NCBI RefSeq assembly: GCF_025128095.1
Contig: NZ_JAHLYT010000045.1
Location: forward strand, 62,001 to 126,000
Source of the DNA: Synechococcus sp. CS-1328
Lineage (GTDB): Bacteria > Cyanobacteriota > Cyanobacteriia > PCC-6307 > Cyanobiaceae
Length of the DNA stretch: 64,000 nucleotides
Direction: 5' to 3'
Position numbers and translations under genes: made by a program. Below are positions 45,961 through 57,050 of this stretch, piece by piece; within the stretch, counting starts at the first letter, position 1; every line of letters starts with the position of its first letter. The notes beneath the pieces are model-generated. The model was given only the letters and a program-made list of their open reading frames with translations, searched no databases and had not been told where the DNA came from.

Positions 45961-46827
45961 ATGGCGGCTGCGCTTCCTGCTGCCATGGCTTCCGATGCCA
46001 CCCCCGCTCCGGCCCCTGCTGCTCCGGATGCTGCCGGCTGGGTGACGATCCCGGTCGCGGCCGCCGCTGCAGTGGCTCCCACAGGCCTGCGCTGCTGGTG
46101 GGAACCGGCCAGGGGCGGGTACTGCCGGGGTGGAGTGCTGGTGTTGCCGGAGGTGTTCGGTGTGAATGGCTGGGTGCGCGGCACGGCGGGCCGTCTGGCG
46201 GCCGAGGGCTATGCCGCCCTGGCGATGCCCCTGTTCTCCCGCACGGCGCCGGAGCTGGATCTCCCTTACGACACCGCCAGCCTGGTGGAGGGGAGACACC
46301 ACAAGGACCAGACCACCACCGCCCAGATCCTTGCCGATGGCGCGGTGGCCACCGCCTGGCTGGCTGGGCAGCTGGAGGCCCAGGGCCTCAGCGCGTCTGC
46401 GGGGCAGTCCGTGGGGCTGGGCTGTGTGGGCTTCTGCTTCGGCGGCCATGCCGCCCTGCTGAGCGCAACCCTGCCGGCCATTACCGCCACAGCGGATTTC
46501 TATGGCGCCGGCGTGGCCAGCGGCCGCCCCGGTGGCGGTCCCCCCAGCCTCAGCGAGGTGGAGCGGATTCCGGGCCGGCTGCTGTGCGTGTGTGGGCGCC
46601 AGGATCCACTGATCCCGCCGGCCGATGCGGCCGCGATTCGCTCCGCCCTGGAGGCGGCCAACGCGGCCAATCGGCTCAGCGCTGACGGATCGCCTGAGGC
46701 CCGACACCGCTATCTGGAGGTGGAGGCCGGCCATGGCTTCATGTGCGACGCCCGCGTCGACTACAACGCCGACGCGGCTGCCATCGGTTGGGCTGCCCTG
46801 CTGGAGTTCTTCGCGGCGAGCCTCTGA
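45961..46827 (+). CDS. dienelactone hydrolase family protein
   Basis: An alpha/beta-hydrolase of the dienelactone hydrolase family, 288 aa. The catalytic Cys-Asp-His triad is visible: Cys159 in GFCFGGH (the GxCxGG nucleophile elbow), Asp215 in CGRQDPLIP and His258 in EAGHGFMC. Glu64 in VLPEVFG is the activating glutamate. The alanine-rich first 30 residues are not conserved. ATG at 45961 is taken; an ATG eight codons further on is possible. In cyanobacteria these enzymes have no assigned pathway; the natural substrate is unknown. Divergent from gntR. Confidence 0.9.
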   Translation: MAAALPAAMASDATPAPAPAAPDAAGWVTIPVAAAAAVAPTGLRCWWEPARGGYCRGGVLVLPEVFGVNGWVRGTAGRLAAEGYAALAMPLFSRTAPELDLPYDTASLVEGRHHKDQTTTAQILADGAVATAWLAGQLEAQGLSASAGQSVGLGCVGFCFGGHAALLSATLPAITATADFYGAGVASGRPGGGPPSLSEVERIPGRLLCVCGRQDPLIPPADAAAIRSALEAANAANRLSADGSPEARHRYLEVEAGHGFMCDARVDYNADAAAIGWAALLEFFAASL

Positions 46828-46837
46828 GTCAGGGGTT

Positions 46838-47500
46838 TCAGCCGGCGGTGGCTTGCACCCTGGATTCGATCACCCTGGCTTCCGTCTTCTCGGGCTTGCT
46901 GATCTCCGCCTTCGGTTTGGGGCTGGCGCCGCCGCCGCCCGTCTTGGCGACGGCCTGCTTGCGCGGCGTCAGGAACATGATCATGTTGCGGCCCTCCCGC
47001 TTGGGAGACTGCTGGATCTCGGCCATTTCCTCCAGGTCTTTGGCCATCCGGAACAGCAACTGCTCCGCCAGGGCGGTGTGCTGGATCTCGCGGCCGCGGA
47101 AGATCACCGTGCACTTGACCTTGTCGCCGGCCTTGAGGAACCGCAGGGCCTGACCGATCCGCACTTGGTAGTCGTGCGAATCGATCTTGTAACGCATCTT
47201 GACCTCTTTGACTTCGGTCTGATGCGATTTCTTCTTGGCTTCCTTGGCCTTTTTTTCCTGCTCGAATTTGAACTTGCCGTAGTCCATGATCCGGCAGACC
47301 GGAGGATCGGCCTTCTCGCTCACCAGCACCAGATCCAGTTCCCGATCCACGGCCACCGCCAGGGCCGCCTCCCGCGTGATCACCCCCAGCTGACTGCCGT
47401 CGGCATCGACCACCCTCAGATTGGGGTAATTGATCCGGTCGTTGATGTTGGGCAGCTCCCGGACGGGAGCACGGCGGTCAAAACGGGGACGGGGAGGCAT
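46838..47500 (-). CDS. infC: translation initiation factor IF-3
   Basis: Binds the 30S subunit, prevents early joining of 50S and checks start-codon pairing. 220 aa: N-domain [32 protein letters not shown], linker helix [19 protein letters not shown] and C-domain [44 protein letters not shown] basic, low-complexity tail of about 40 residues ([16 protein letters not shown]) is longer than in E. coli IF-3 and common in picocyanobacteria. It starts at an ordinary ATG. The gene is downstream of miaA on the same strand with 60 bases between. Convergent with the hydrolase gene. Confidence 0.97.
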   Translation of the reverse strand: MPPRPRFDRRAPVRELPNINDRINYPNLRVVDADGSQLGVITREAALAVAVDRELDLVLVSEKADPPVCRIMDYGKFKFEQEKKAKEAKKKSHQTEVKEVKMRYKIDSHDYQVRIGQALRFLKAGDKVKCTVIFRGREIQHTALAEQLLFRMAKDLEEMAEIQQSPKREGRNMIMFLTPRKQAVAKTGGGGASPKPKAEISKPEKTEARVIESRVQATAG

Positions 47501-47560
47501 TCAGAGGGGCGAAGGTTTGCTGGCTTGGACACCTGAGGACAGCTCAGGGTCTGCAGGCCT

Positions 47561-50644
<3,084 letters not shown>

Positions 50645-50989
50645 ATGGGCGCTGACATCATCCATCCCCCTGCATCTTCAGGTTGGCGTTGGTCTGTGTT
50701 GCTGGGCTTCGCCCTGATTGCTCCGGTGGGCTTGCCGGCGGGAGGAGCTGAGCGCAGTGTGCCCGCCGTGCGACGGCGTCAGCTGGATGAACCTTTGGTG
50801 TCGTCTTCGGTACTGTCGCTGCGCATTGCCCCTGAGCGGAGTGCACCGGCCCTGGCCACGGTGGCCGTGGGTCAACCCCTGCACGTGCTGAGGATCTGGT
50901 CGGGCTCGGGTGGGCGGCGATGGTTGCGTGTCAGGAGCGGATCGGCTTGTGGCTGGTTGACAGACGTTGGCTGCGGTGAACGAGCCTGA
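50645..50989 (+). CDS. small secreted SH3-like protein coupled to gyrB
   Basis: A 114-aa protein whose ATG follows the gyrB stop directly. Residues 14-34 ([22 protein letters not shown]) look like a signal peptide with AGGAE as a possible cleavage area. The mature part ends in an SH3b-like unit: [46 protein letters not shown], with the hydrophobic spacing and GWL ending of that fold. Such units bind cell-wall peptides or other ligands. Last bases overlap the crcB start region. Role unknown; likely periplasmic. Confidence 0.68.
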   Translation: MGADIIHPPASSGWRWSVLLGFALIAPVGLPAGGAERSVPAVRRRQLDEPLVSSSVLSLRIAPERSAPALATVAVGQPLHVLRIWSGSGGRRWLRVRSGSACGWLTDVGCGERA

Positions 50990-51374
50990 GCCTCCTCGTC
51001 GCCTGCTGATGCGAGACGCCCTGCTGGTGGCCCTTGGGGCGGTGCCCGGAGCCTGGCTGCGTTTCCGGCTGGTGAACCACTTCCAGCCCCTGGTGCCGCG
51101 GCGTCATTGGGGCACCTTCGGGGTCAATGTGGTGGCCTGCTTCGTGCTGGGTCTGCTCACTGCCCTGGACGCGCGCTGCGGGCCGGCGGGGCCACGGCTG
51201 GCTTTGCTGCTGACCGTGGGCTTTCTGGGAAGTCTCAGTACCTTTTCCAGCTTCAGCGTTGAACTGCTGCAGGCCTTGCAGTCCGGCCAGGCGCGGCAGG
51301 CGTTGCTGCTGGCGGCCGCCTCGCTGCTGGCCGGTCTGGCAGCGGTGGCCCTGGGTCTGGTGATCGGTGGCTGA
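50976..51374 (+). CDS. crcB: fluoride exporter CrcB/Fluc, first of a pair
   Basis: Fluc channels let fluoride leave the cell; each channel is a dimer. 132 aa from GTG 50976, with four helices and family motifs [31 protein letters not shown] (the conserved channel Asn) and [20 protein letters not shown], which supplies the TFSSF phenylalanine and polar track. The start is uncertain: TTG 50967 and ATG 51009 are alternatives, but the N-terminal RR-L-MRD matches the arrangement of the second copy. The stop overlaps the second crcB by eight bases. No fluoride riboswitch is visible upstream. Confidence 0.9.
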   Translation: MNEPEPPRRLLMRDALLVALGAVPGAWLRFRLVNHFQPLVPRRHWGTFGVNVVACFVLGLLTALDARCGPAGPRLALLLTVGFLGSLSTFSSFSVELLQALQSGQARQALLLAAASLLAGLAAVALGLVIGG

Positions 51375-51780
51375 TCCCGACCTGCTGCGCCGCCGCCGGC
51401 TTCGCTTCGCCCTGCGGGAACTGGCGCTGGTGGGGGTGGGGGCGGTGCCCGGAGCCTGGTTGCGCTGGCAGGCGGGGCTGCAGCTGGGTCCGTGGCTGGG
51501 GGGGACGGCCTGGACCAACGTCCTGGTCAACCTGGTGGGCTCCTTCCTGCTGGGCCTGCTGAGCGGACCGATCCCGCGGCGCACCACTCTGCTGCTGGCT
51601 CTGGGGGTCGGCTTCTGCGGAGCCCTCACCACCTTCAGCAGCTGGATGCTCGACCTGGTGCGGCTGTTGCAGACGGCTCAGCCCAGGCTTGCCCTGCTGC
51701 TGTTGCTCGGGAGCCTGGCCGGCGGCGTGGCGGCCGCCGCTCTGGGACTGGCCACCAGCCGCCGCCTCTGGCGCGCCTGA
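51367..51780 (+). CDS. crcB: fluoride exporter CrcB/Fluc, second of a pair
   Basis: A 137-aa paralog of the preceding protein with [32 protein letters not shown] and [20 protein letters not shown]. The TFSSF motif is TFSSW here, so the second position of the phenylalanine box differs between copies. Translation begins at a GTG overlapping the first gene. Tandem crcB genes usually give a heterodimeric channel in which the two subunits sit in opposite orientation; the strict overlap supports one-to-one expression. The preceding paralog lacks this Trp. Confidence 0.9.
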   Translation: MADPDLLRRRRLRFALRELALVGVGAVPGAWLRWQAGLQLGPWLGGTAWTNVLVNLVGSFLLGLLSGPIPRRTTLLLALGVGFCGALTTFSSWMLDLVRLLQTAQPRLALLLLLGSLAGGVAAAALGLATSRRLWRA

Positions 51781-51781
51781 C

Positions 51782-52261
51782 TCAGGCCGCCAGGGCCGTC
51801 TCGACCGCGGCGGTGAGTTCAGCGGCATCCGGTTCAACGTTGCTCTTGAAGCGGGCCAGCACAGTGCCGTCCTTGCCGATCAGGAACTTCTCGAAGTTCC
51901 AGGCCACATCACCGGCGGGTTCGGCCTGGGTGAGGGTGGTGTAGGGCTCGGTCTTGGCGCCGGTGGCGTGCACCTTGTCGAACAGCTCGAAGCTGGCGCC
52001 GTAGGTGGTGGAACAGAACTGCTGGATCTCGGGCAGGCTGCCGGGCTCCTGGGCGCCAAAGTCGTTACAGGGGAAGCCCAGGACGGCAAACCCCTGAGCC
52101 CCGTACTGCTCCTGCAGGGCCTGGAGACCGGCGTACTGGCGCGTGAAGCCGCAGCGGCTGGCCACATTCACGATCAGCAGCACCTGGCCGTTCCACTCGC
52201 TCAGGCTCCGCTCAGCGCCGTTGGCGGTGCGTACCGTCACATCCTTCACAGTGATCGCCAT
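51782..52261 (-). CDS. glutathione peroxidase family protein (Cys type)
   Basis: A 159-aa thiol peroxidase of the GPx family that reduces lipid or hydrogen peroxides, in cyanobacteria often with NADPH or thioredoxin as source. The peroxidatic Cys37 is in NVASRCGFTRQY (Cys in place of selenocysteine), and the second motif GFPCNDFGAQEPGS has Cys65 and Gln71; WNFEKFLI holds the catalytic Trp-Asn. Length is normal for non-animal GPx. Its stop is directly against the crcB stop (convergent). Starts at ATG 52261, 82 bases from mgtE in the opposite direction. Confidence 0.95.
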   Translation of the reverse strand: MAITVKDVTVRTANGAERSLSEWNGQVLLIVNVASRCGFTRQYAGLQALQEQYGAQGFAVLGFPCNDFGAQEPGSLPEIQQFCSTTYGASFELFDKVHATGAKTEPYTTLTQAEPAGDVAWNFEKFLIGKDGTVLARFKSNVEPDAAELTAAVETALAA

Positions 52262-52343
52262 GGCTGGGTCTGAACTCGGCAGGAATCGAGGCGGACGCTA
52301 GCGGCTAGCCCCATACACTCGATGCACCGGCGCCCTCCGCTCC

Positions 52344-53753
52344 ATGAACGAGGCCAGCGGAACGGTCACCACCACGTTGGCCAACGGCACTCCGCTGGCC
52401 GACGTGGTCTCGCAGCAGTTGCTGCGCCTGCTGGAGGCTGGCAACTACGACGCCGTCAAGCTGTTGCTGCAGCCGGTGCAGGAGGTGGATGCGGCCGAGG
52501 CGATCGGGCTGCTGCCGCAGACCCTGCAGGCCCTGGCCTTTCGCCTGCTGCCCAAGGACGAAGCGATCGAGGTGTACGAGTACCTCGATCCGAGCGTGCA
52601 GCAGAGCCTGCTGGAGCGCCTGCGCTCCAGCGAGGTGCTGGAGCTTGTGGAGGAGATGTCGCCCGATGATCGGGTGCGGCTGTTCGACGAACTGCCGGCC
52701 AAGGTGGTGCGCCGCCTGCTGGTGGAACTGAGCCCGGCCGAACGGCGTGTCACCGCTCAGCTGCTGGGCTATGAGCCGGAAACGGCCGGTCGTCTGATGA
52801 CGACCGAATTCATCGATCTCAAGGAATTCCACAGCGCCGCTCAGGCGCTCAACATCGTGCGTCGCCGCGCCCGCGACACCGAGACCGTCTACAGCCTCTA
52901 TGTGACCGACGCCTCGCGGCACCTCACCGGCATCCTGTCGCTGCGGGATCTGGTGACGGCCGATCCCGACGACCGCATCGGCGATGTGATGACCCGCGAT
53001 GTGGTGAGCGTCTCCACCGAGACCAACCAGGAGGAGGTGGCCCGGGCGATCCAGCGCTACGACTTTCTGGCCGTGCCGGTGGTGGACCGCGAACAGCGGC
53101 TGGTGGGGATCGTCACGGTCGACGACGTGATCGACGTGATCCAGCAGGAGGCCACCCGGGACCTCTACGCCGCCGGCGCCGTGCAGGCGGGCGATGAGGA
53201 CGACTACTTCCAGAGCAACCTGTTCACCGTGGCCCGTCGCCGCGTGGTGTGGTTGTCGGTGCTGGTGGTGGCCAATGGCTTCACCTCCGAAGTGATTGCC
53301 ATGCAGGGGAAGGTGCTCCACCAAGTGGTGCTGCTGGCAGCCTTCATCCCGCTGCTGATCGGCACCGGCGGCAACGTGGGGGCCCAGAGCTCCACCGTGG
53401 TGATCCGGGGCCTCAGCACGCAGCGCATTCAGAGCCTGGGGCCCTGGCGCACGATTGTCCGCGAAGGCATTGCCGGCGCCTTGCTTGGTCTGCTGATGCT
53501 GGTGGTGGTGGTGCCCTGGGCCTGGTGGCGGGGCGAGGGACCGCTGGTGGGTCTGTCGGTGGGGATCAGCCTGCTGGCAATCACCACCCTGGCCGCCACG
53601 GCGGGCGCGGCCCTGCCGCTGTTGTTCGATCGACTGAAGCTGGATCCGGCCCTGATGTCGGCCCCTTTCATCACCACCGCCACCGACGTGGCCGGCGTGT
53701 TCATCTACCTGCAGACCGCGTCCTGGCTGCTGAGCTGGATGGGCCAGGGCTGA
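52344..53753 (+). CDS. mgtE: magnesium transporter MgtE
   Basis: A 469-aa magnesium channel. Layout as in Thermus MgtE: cytoplasmic N-domain of superhelical repeats (about 20-150, AEAIGLLPQTLQALAFRLLPKDEAIEVYEYLD), tandem CBS domains (about 160-280, DVMTRDVVSVSTETNQEEVARAIQRYDFLAVPVVD), plug helix, and five membrane helices (about 300-465) with IPLLIGTGGNVGAQSSTVVIRGL, the selectivity and gating segment. The acidic surface of the N/CBS part senses Mg2+ and closes the pore. The acidic stretch AGDEDDYFQSN connects the CBS part with the channel. It is a single gene; the sigma factor gene follows 114 bases later. Confidence 0.95.
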   Translation: MNEASGTVTTTLANGTPLADVVSQQLLRLLEAGNYDAVKLLLQPVQEVDAAEAIGLLPQTLQALAFRLLPKDEAIEVYEYLDPSVQQSLLERLRSSEVLELVEEMSPDDRVRLFDELPAKVVRRLLVELSPAERRVTAQLLGYEPETAGRLMTTEFIDLKEFHSAAQALNIVRRRARDTETVYSLYVTDASRHLTGILSLRDLVTADPDDRIGDVMTRDVVSVSTETNQEEVARAIQRYDFLAVPVVDREQRLVGIVTVDDVIDVIQQEATRDLYAAGAVQAGDEDDYFQSNLFTVARRRVVWLSVLVVANGFTSEVIAMQGKVLHQVVLLAAFIPLLIGTGGNVGAQSSTVVIRGLSTQRIQSLGPWRTIVREGIAGALLGLLMLVVVVPWAWWRGEGPLVGLSVGISLLAITTLAATAGAALPLLFDRLKLDPALMSAPFITTATDVAGVFIYLQTASWLLSWMGQG

Positions 53754-53867
53754 GCGGGTTGACGGTGCTGCCTGATCGGGCCTGGGCGGTTTTTGCTCCG
53801 ATCCGACCGGCAGCTCCGACCTTTTCTGAGAGGAGTTCACAGTTCTTCAGGTTATGCTGACCAGATC

Positions 53868-54911
53868 GTGAAGTTCTGTGCCGTGGCCGTAGCCCTCTCG
53901 CTCGAAAACGCCCCGGCTTCCAGGGTGGTGCCCTTGCCCGGCGGTCGTCCTGCCTCTCGCCCCGCTCCGGTCGATGGCGATCTGGTGCGCTCCTACCTGC
54001 GCGACATCGGCCGGGTGCCGCTGCTCACCCATGAGCAGGAGATCACCTTCGGCCGCCAGGTTCAGGAGTTGATGGCGCTCGAGGAGCTCGAGACCGATCT
54101 GGAGGGCAGCCTCGGCAGCAAGCCCAGCCAGTTGCAGCTCGCCGAGGCGGCGGGTCTGGATCCGGCTGTGCTGAAGCGGCGGCTGCACAACGGCCGCCGC
54201 GCCAAGGAGCGGATGGTGGCCGCCAACCTGCGCCTGGTGGTGAGTGTGGCGAAGAAGTACACCAAGCGGAACATGGAACTGCTGGATCTGATCCAGGAGG
54301 GCACGATCGGCCTGGTGCGCGGTGTCGAGAAATTCGACCCCACCCGCGGTTACAAGTTCTCCACCTACGCCTACTGGTGGATCCGCCAGGGGATCACCCG
54401 GGCGATTGCCGAGAAGAGCCGCACGATCCGCCTGCCGATCCACATCACCGAAACCCTCAACAAGCTCAAGAAGGGGCAGCGGGAGCTCAGCCAGGAGCTG
54501 GGCCGCACCCCCAGCGTCACCGAGCTGGCGGTGTTTGTCGAACTGCCGGAAGACGAGGTCAAGGACCTGCTCTGCCGTGCCCGCCAGCCCGTGAGCCTCG
54601 AGACCAAGGTGGGCGATGGCGAGGACACCGAACTGATCGACCTGCTGGCCGGCGATGGTGTGCTTCCTGAAGAGCTGGTGGATGGCGAGTGCCTGCGCGG
54701 TGACCTGCGGGCCCTGATCGATCGTCTGCCCGTCATCCAGGGCCGGGTGCTGAAGATGCGCTACGGCATCGATGTGGAGGAGCCGATGAGCCTCACCGGC
54801 ATCGGACGGGTCCTGGGGATCAGCCGCGACCGGGTCCGCAATCTGGAGCGCGATGCCCTGGCCGGGCTGCGCCGCCTCAGTGAGGCGGTCGAGGACTACG
54901 TGGCCTGCTGA
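53868..54911 (+). CDS. group 2 (RpoD-like) RNA polymerase sigma factor
   Basis: A non-essential sigma-70 paralog of the cyanobacterial group 2 type (SigB-SigE-like). 347 aa: region 1.2 [29 protein letters not shown]; region 2 [66 protein letters not shown], with the 2.3/2.4 residues for -10 melting and reading; region 3 [20 protein letters not shown]; and region 4 [29 protein letters not shown] with the -35-reading helix. The start is uncertain; GTG 53868 gives a short, unconserved head, and a second GTG lies at 53883. Convergent with the glutamine-synthetase-like gene, with two bases between them. Confidence 0.92.
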   Translation: MKFCAVAVALSLENAPASRVVPLPGGRPASRPAPVDGDLVRSYLRDIGRVPLLTHEQEITFGRQVQELMALEELETDLEGSLGSKPSQLQLAEAAGLDPAVLKRRLHNGRRAKERMVAANLRLVVSVAKKYTKRNMELLDLIQEGTIGLVRGVEKFDPTRGYKFSTYAYWWIRQGITRAIAEKSRTIRLPIHITETLNKLKKGQRELSQELGRTPSVTELAVFVELPEDEVKDLLCRARQPVSLETKVGDGEDTELIDLLAGDGVLPEELVDGECLRGDLRALIDRLPVIQGRVLKMRYGIDVEEPMSLTGIGRVLGISRDRVRNLERDALAGLRRLSEAVEDYVAC

Positions 54912-54913
54912 GC

Positions 54914-56314
54914 TCAGGCCTGGATTGGTGGCCACCAACAGGTGGTGGCGATCAGGTCCGCTTCCGAGAGCGTGGCGCTGCGGCGCAGCTCCGCCTCGCG
55001 GCTTTCGATCACCGTGCGATGCAGGGTCTCTCCCATCACGCCCGCGAGCAGGTTGTCTCGGCGGAGATGTTCCACGGCTTCGCTCAGCTGGCGAGGCAGC
55101 CGGGCTGGAGCGGCAGTGGTCTGATCAACCGACTGGCGGGCGGGATCGCCGGCCACGGGCGGTGGCAGAGGGGTGGGATGGTCAATCCCATGGGCCATCA
55201 CCGCCATCAGGGCGCCCAGCAGCAGGTAGGGATTGGCCGCGGCATCCACCACCTTCAGCTCCAGGTGGCTGCTCTCCTCGGCGCTGCCCGGGATCAGCCG
55301 CAGGGCAGCTTCCCGGTTTTCCACCCCCCAGACATGGAAGGGTGCTGCCCAGCGCCCTGGCACCAGGCGCCGGTAGGAGATCGCCAGCGGGCAGGTGATC
55401 GCCAGCAGGGCTGGCAGCCGCTCCAGCAGCGCTGCCAGGGCGCCCTGGCCTGGGGTGGTGAGGCCGCCCGGGCCGTCGCCGCCGCTGAACAGGGGCACGC
55501 CGCCCTGTTCGAGGCTGAGATGCACGTGGCCGCCGTTACCCACCCGCTCCGACGACACCATCGGGCTGAAGGAGGCCCGCCAACCGAAACGGAGACTCAC
55601 CCGCTGGATGATCAGCCGCGTGCAGACCAGCTGGTCGGCGGCCTGGAGCGGATCGGCCGCCGCCAGGGACAGTTCGAACTGGCTGGCGCCGTATTCCGGG
55701 TGGATCTGGAGCCAGGGCAGGCCGGCGGCGTCCAGGGCGGCGGTGATGGCGCTGAGGTAGTCGAGCCCCTCGATCAGGCGGTCGGCGCCATAGGGGCTGC
55801 CGCCGATCGTGGGGTTGAGGTAGCCGGCCACACCGGTGGGACTGCCCACCACCCACTCGATCTCGAACCCGGCGTTCACCGTTAGGCCCGCCGCTGCCGC
55901 CGCCTCGCTCTGGAGGCGGCAGAAACTGCGCTGGTCGGCCGCGTAGGGACTGCCGTCCTGCTCGAAGCGATCGCCGGCCAGCCAGCCCCAGCCGGCCTCC
56001 ACATCCAGCAGCACCAGGCTGTCGAGATCCGGGATCAGCCGCAGGTCCCCATCCGGCCGGGCCAGGGACTGGAGGCCATCGATGCCGCCGGTGGCACCGA
56101 AGCCATCGGACACCGGCGAGAAGCCCACCCCACTGGCGGCCACCTGCGGCAGCCGGGCCAGGGGGATCCCTTTGACCAGGGGCAGGCCGCCGTGATTCAC
56201 GAAGGTGATCGCCAGCTGGCGCAGGCCGCGTTGCTGCAGCTCCGGCAGCAGGCGCCTGGCGCGGGCCTCCGCATGCAGGGCGAGGCTCGGGTTGCGGCTC
56301 CCGGGGATGGCCAT
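54914..56314 (-). CDS. glutamine synthetase family protein (GlnA-like ligase)
   Basis: A 466-aa member of the glutamine synthetase fold, of the short type that includes gamma-glutamylpolyamine and related ligases. The C-terminal catalytic part has FEIEWVV (metal-binding Glu), PEYGASQFELSLAAADPL, RVGNGGHVHLSLEQGG with the ammonia/metal-site His, RRLVPGRWAAPFHVWGVENREAALRLI and SSHLELKVVDAAANPYLLLGALM. The N-domain is degenerate compared with GlnA. True GlnA and GlnN of cyanobacteria are quite different, so the substrate is likely another amine; the neighbouring hydrolase gives no clear hint. Confidence 0.87.
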   Translation of the reverse strand: MAIPGSRNPSLALHAEARARRLLPELQQRGLRQLAITFVNHGGLPLVKGIPLARLPQVAASGVGFSPVSDGFGATGGIDGLQSLARPDGDLRLIPDLDSLVLLDVEAGWGWLAGDRFEQDGSPYAADQRSFCRLQSEAAAAAGLTVNAGFEIEWVVGSPTGVAGYLNPTIGGSPYGADRLIEGLDYLSAITAALDAAGLPWLQIHPEYGASQFELSLAAADPLQAADQLVCTRLIIQRVSLRFGWRASFSPMVSSERVGNGGHVHLSLEQGGVPLFSGGDGPGGLTTPGQGALAALLERLPALLAITCPLAISYRRLVPGRWAAPFHVWGVENREAALRLIPGSAEESSHLELKVVDAAANPYLLLGALMAVMAHGIDHPTPLPPPVAGDPARQSVDQTTAAPARLPRQLSEAVEHLRRDNLLAGVMGETLHRTVIESREAELRRSATLSEADLIATTCWWPPIQA

Positions 56315-56391
56315 GGGCAGGCAGGCTGGAACGTTCAGGATGGCGCCGCCGCCCTGCGCTCGTCAGCCTGGGCTAAGCACCAACGCCAGTG

Positions 56392-57024
56392 ATGGATCCC
56401 TCGCCCCTGCCTCCCAGGCCGCTGACTCCTGACCGTGCGCACACGACCGGCCAGAGGGCCCTGCTGCTGGTCGATCTGCAGAACGGCACCTGTGGGCCTG
56501 AGCTGGCAGCGCGGCGGCCGGCCTTCCTGGAGCGCTTCCAGGCCAGCACACTGCCGTGCGTGGAGCGGGCCCTGGCCCTGGCCCGGGAGCACCAGATCGA
56601 GGTGATTCACACGGTGATCGCCAACCTCACCCGCGATGGCCGCGACCGCAGCCTCGATTATCAGCGCTGCGGCATGGGCTTTGCGCCGGGCTCCAGGGAG
56701 GCGCAGGTGATTGCACCGCTCACCCCCGGCCCCGACGAGATCGTGCTGCCGAAGAGTTCCTCCTCCCCCTTCTCCTCCACGGTGCTCGACTATCTGCTGC
56801 GCAACCTCGGGGTGCGCGAGCTGATCGTGGCCGGTCTGCTCACGGATCAGTGCATTGATCACACCGTCAAGGACGCGGCCGATCGCGGCTACCAGGTGAT
56901 CTGCCTGACGGATGCCTGCCAGGCGGAAACACCGGAGCGCCATGGGGCCGCCCTGGCCTGTTTCCAGGGCTACGGTCGCCAGTGCAGCGTGGCGGAGTGG
57001 GCGGTTTCGCTGGGGAAGGCTTGA
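56392..57024 (+). CDS. isochorismatase-family cysteine hydrolase
   Basis: A 210-aa hydrolase of the isochorismatase fold, which includes nicotinamidases and ureidoacrylate or biuret-type amidases. The catalytic triad is Asp28 in LLLVDLQNGT, Lys121 in EIVLPKSSSSPF and Cys154 in GLLTDQCIDHTVKDAADRGY; the cis-peptide segment precedes the Cys. RDRSLDYQRCGMGFAPGS (metal or substrate loop) has no His pair as in nicotinamidase, so that function is unlikely. ATG at 56392 is preferred over the GTG three bases upstream. Divergent from the glutamine-synthetase-like gene by 77 bases; joint nitrogen-scavenging is possible but not shown. Confidence 0.88.
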   Translation: MDPSPLPPRPLTPDRAHTTGQRALLLVDLQNGTCGPELAARRPAFLERFQASTLPCVERALALAREHQIEVIHTVIANLTRDGRDRSLDYQRCGMGFAPGSREAQVIAPLTPGPDEIVLPKSSSSPFSSTVLDYLLRNLGVRELIVAGLLTDQCIDHTVKDAADRGYQVICLTDACQAETPERHGAALACFQGYGRQCSVAEWAVSLGKA

Positions 57025-57050
57025 AGCCAGAGTGAGGCGACCACGGACGC

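Noticed and set aside
50645-50976. Possible fluoride riboswitch ahead of the crcB pair.
   Set aside because: The region is coding for the SH3-like protein and shows none of the conserved riboswitch segments.
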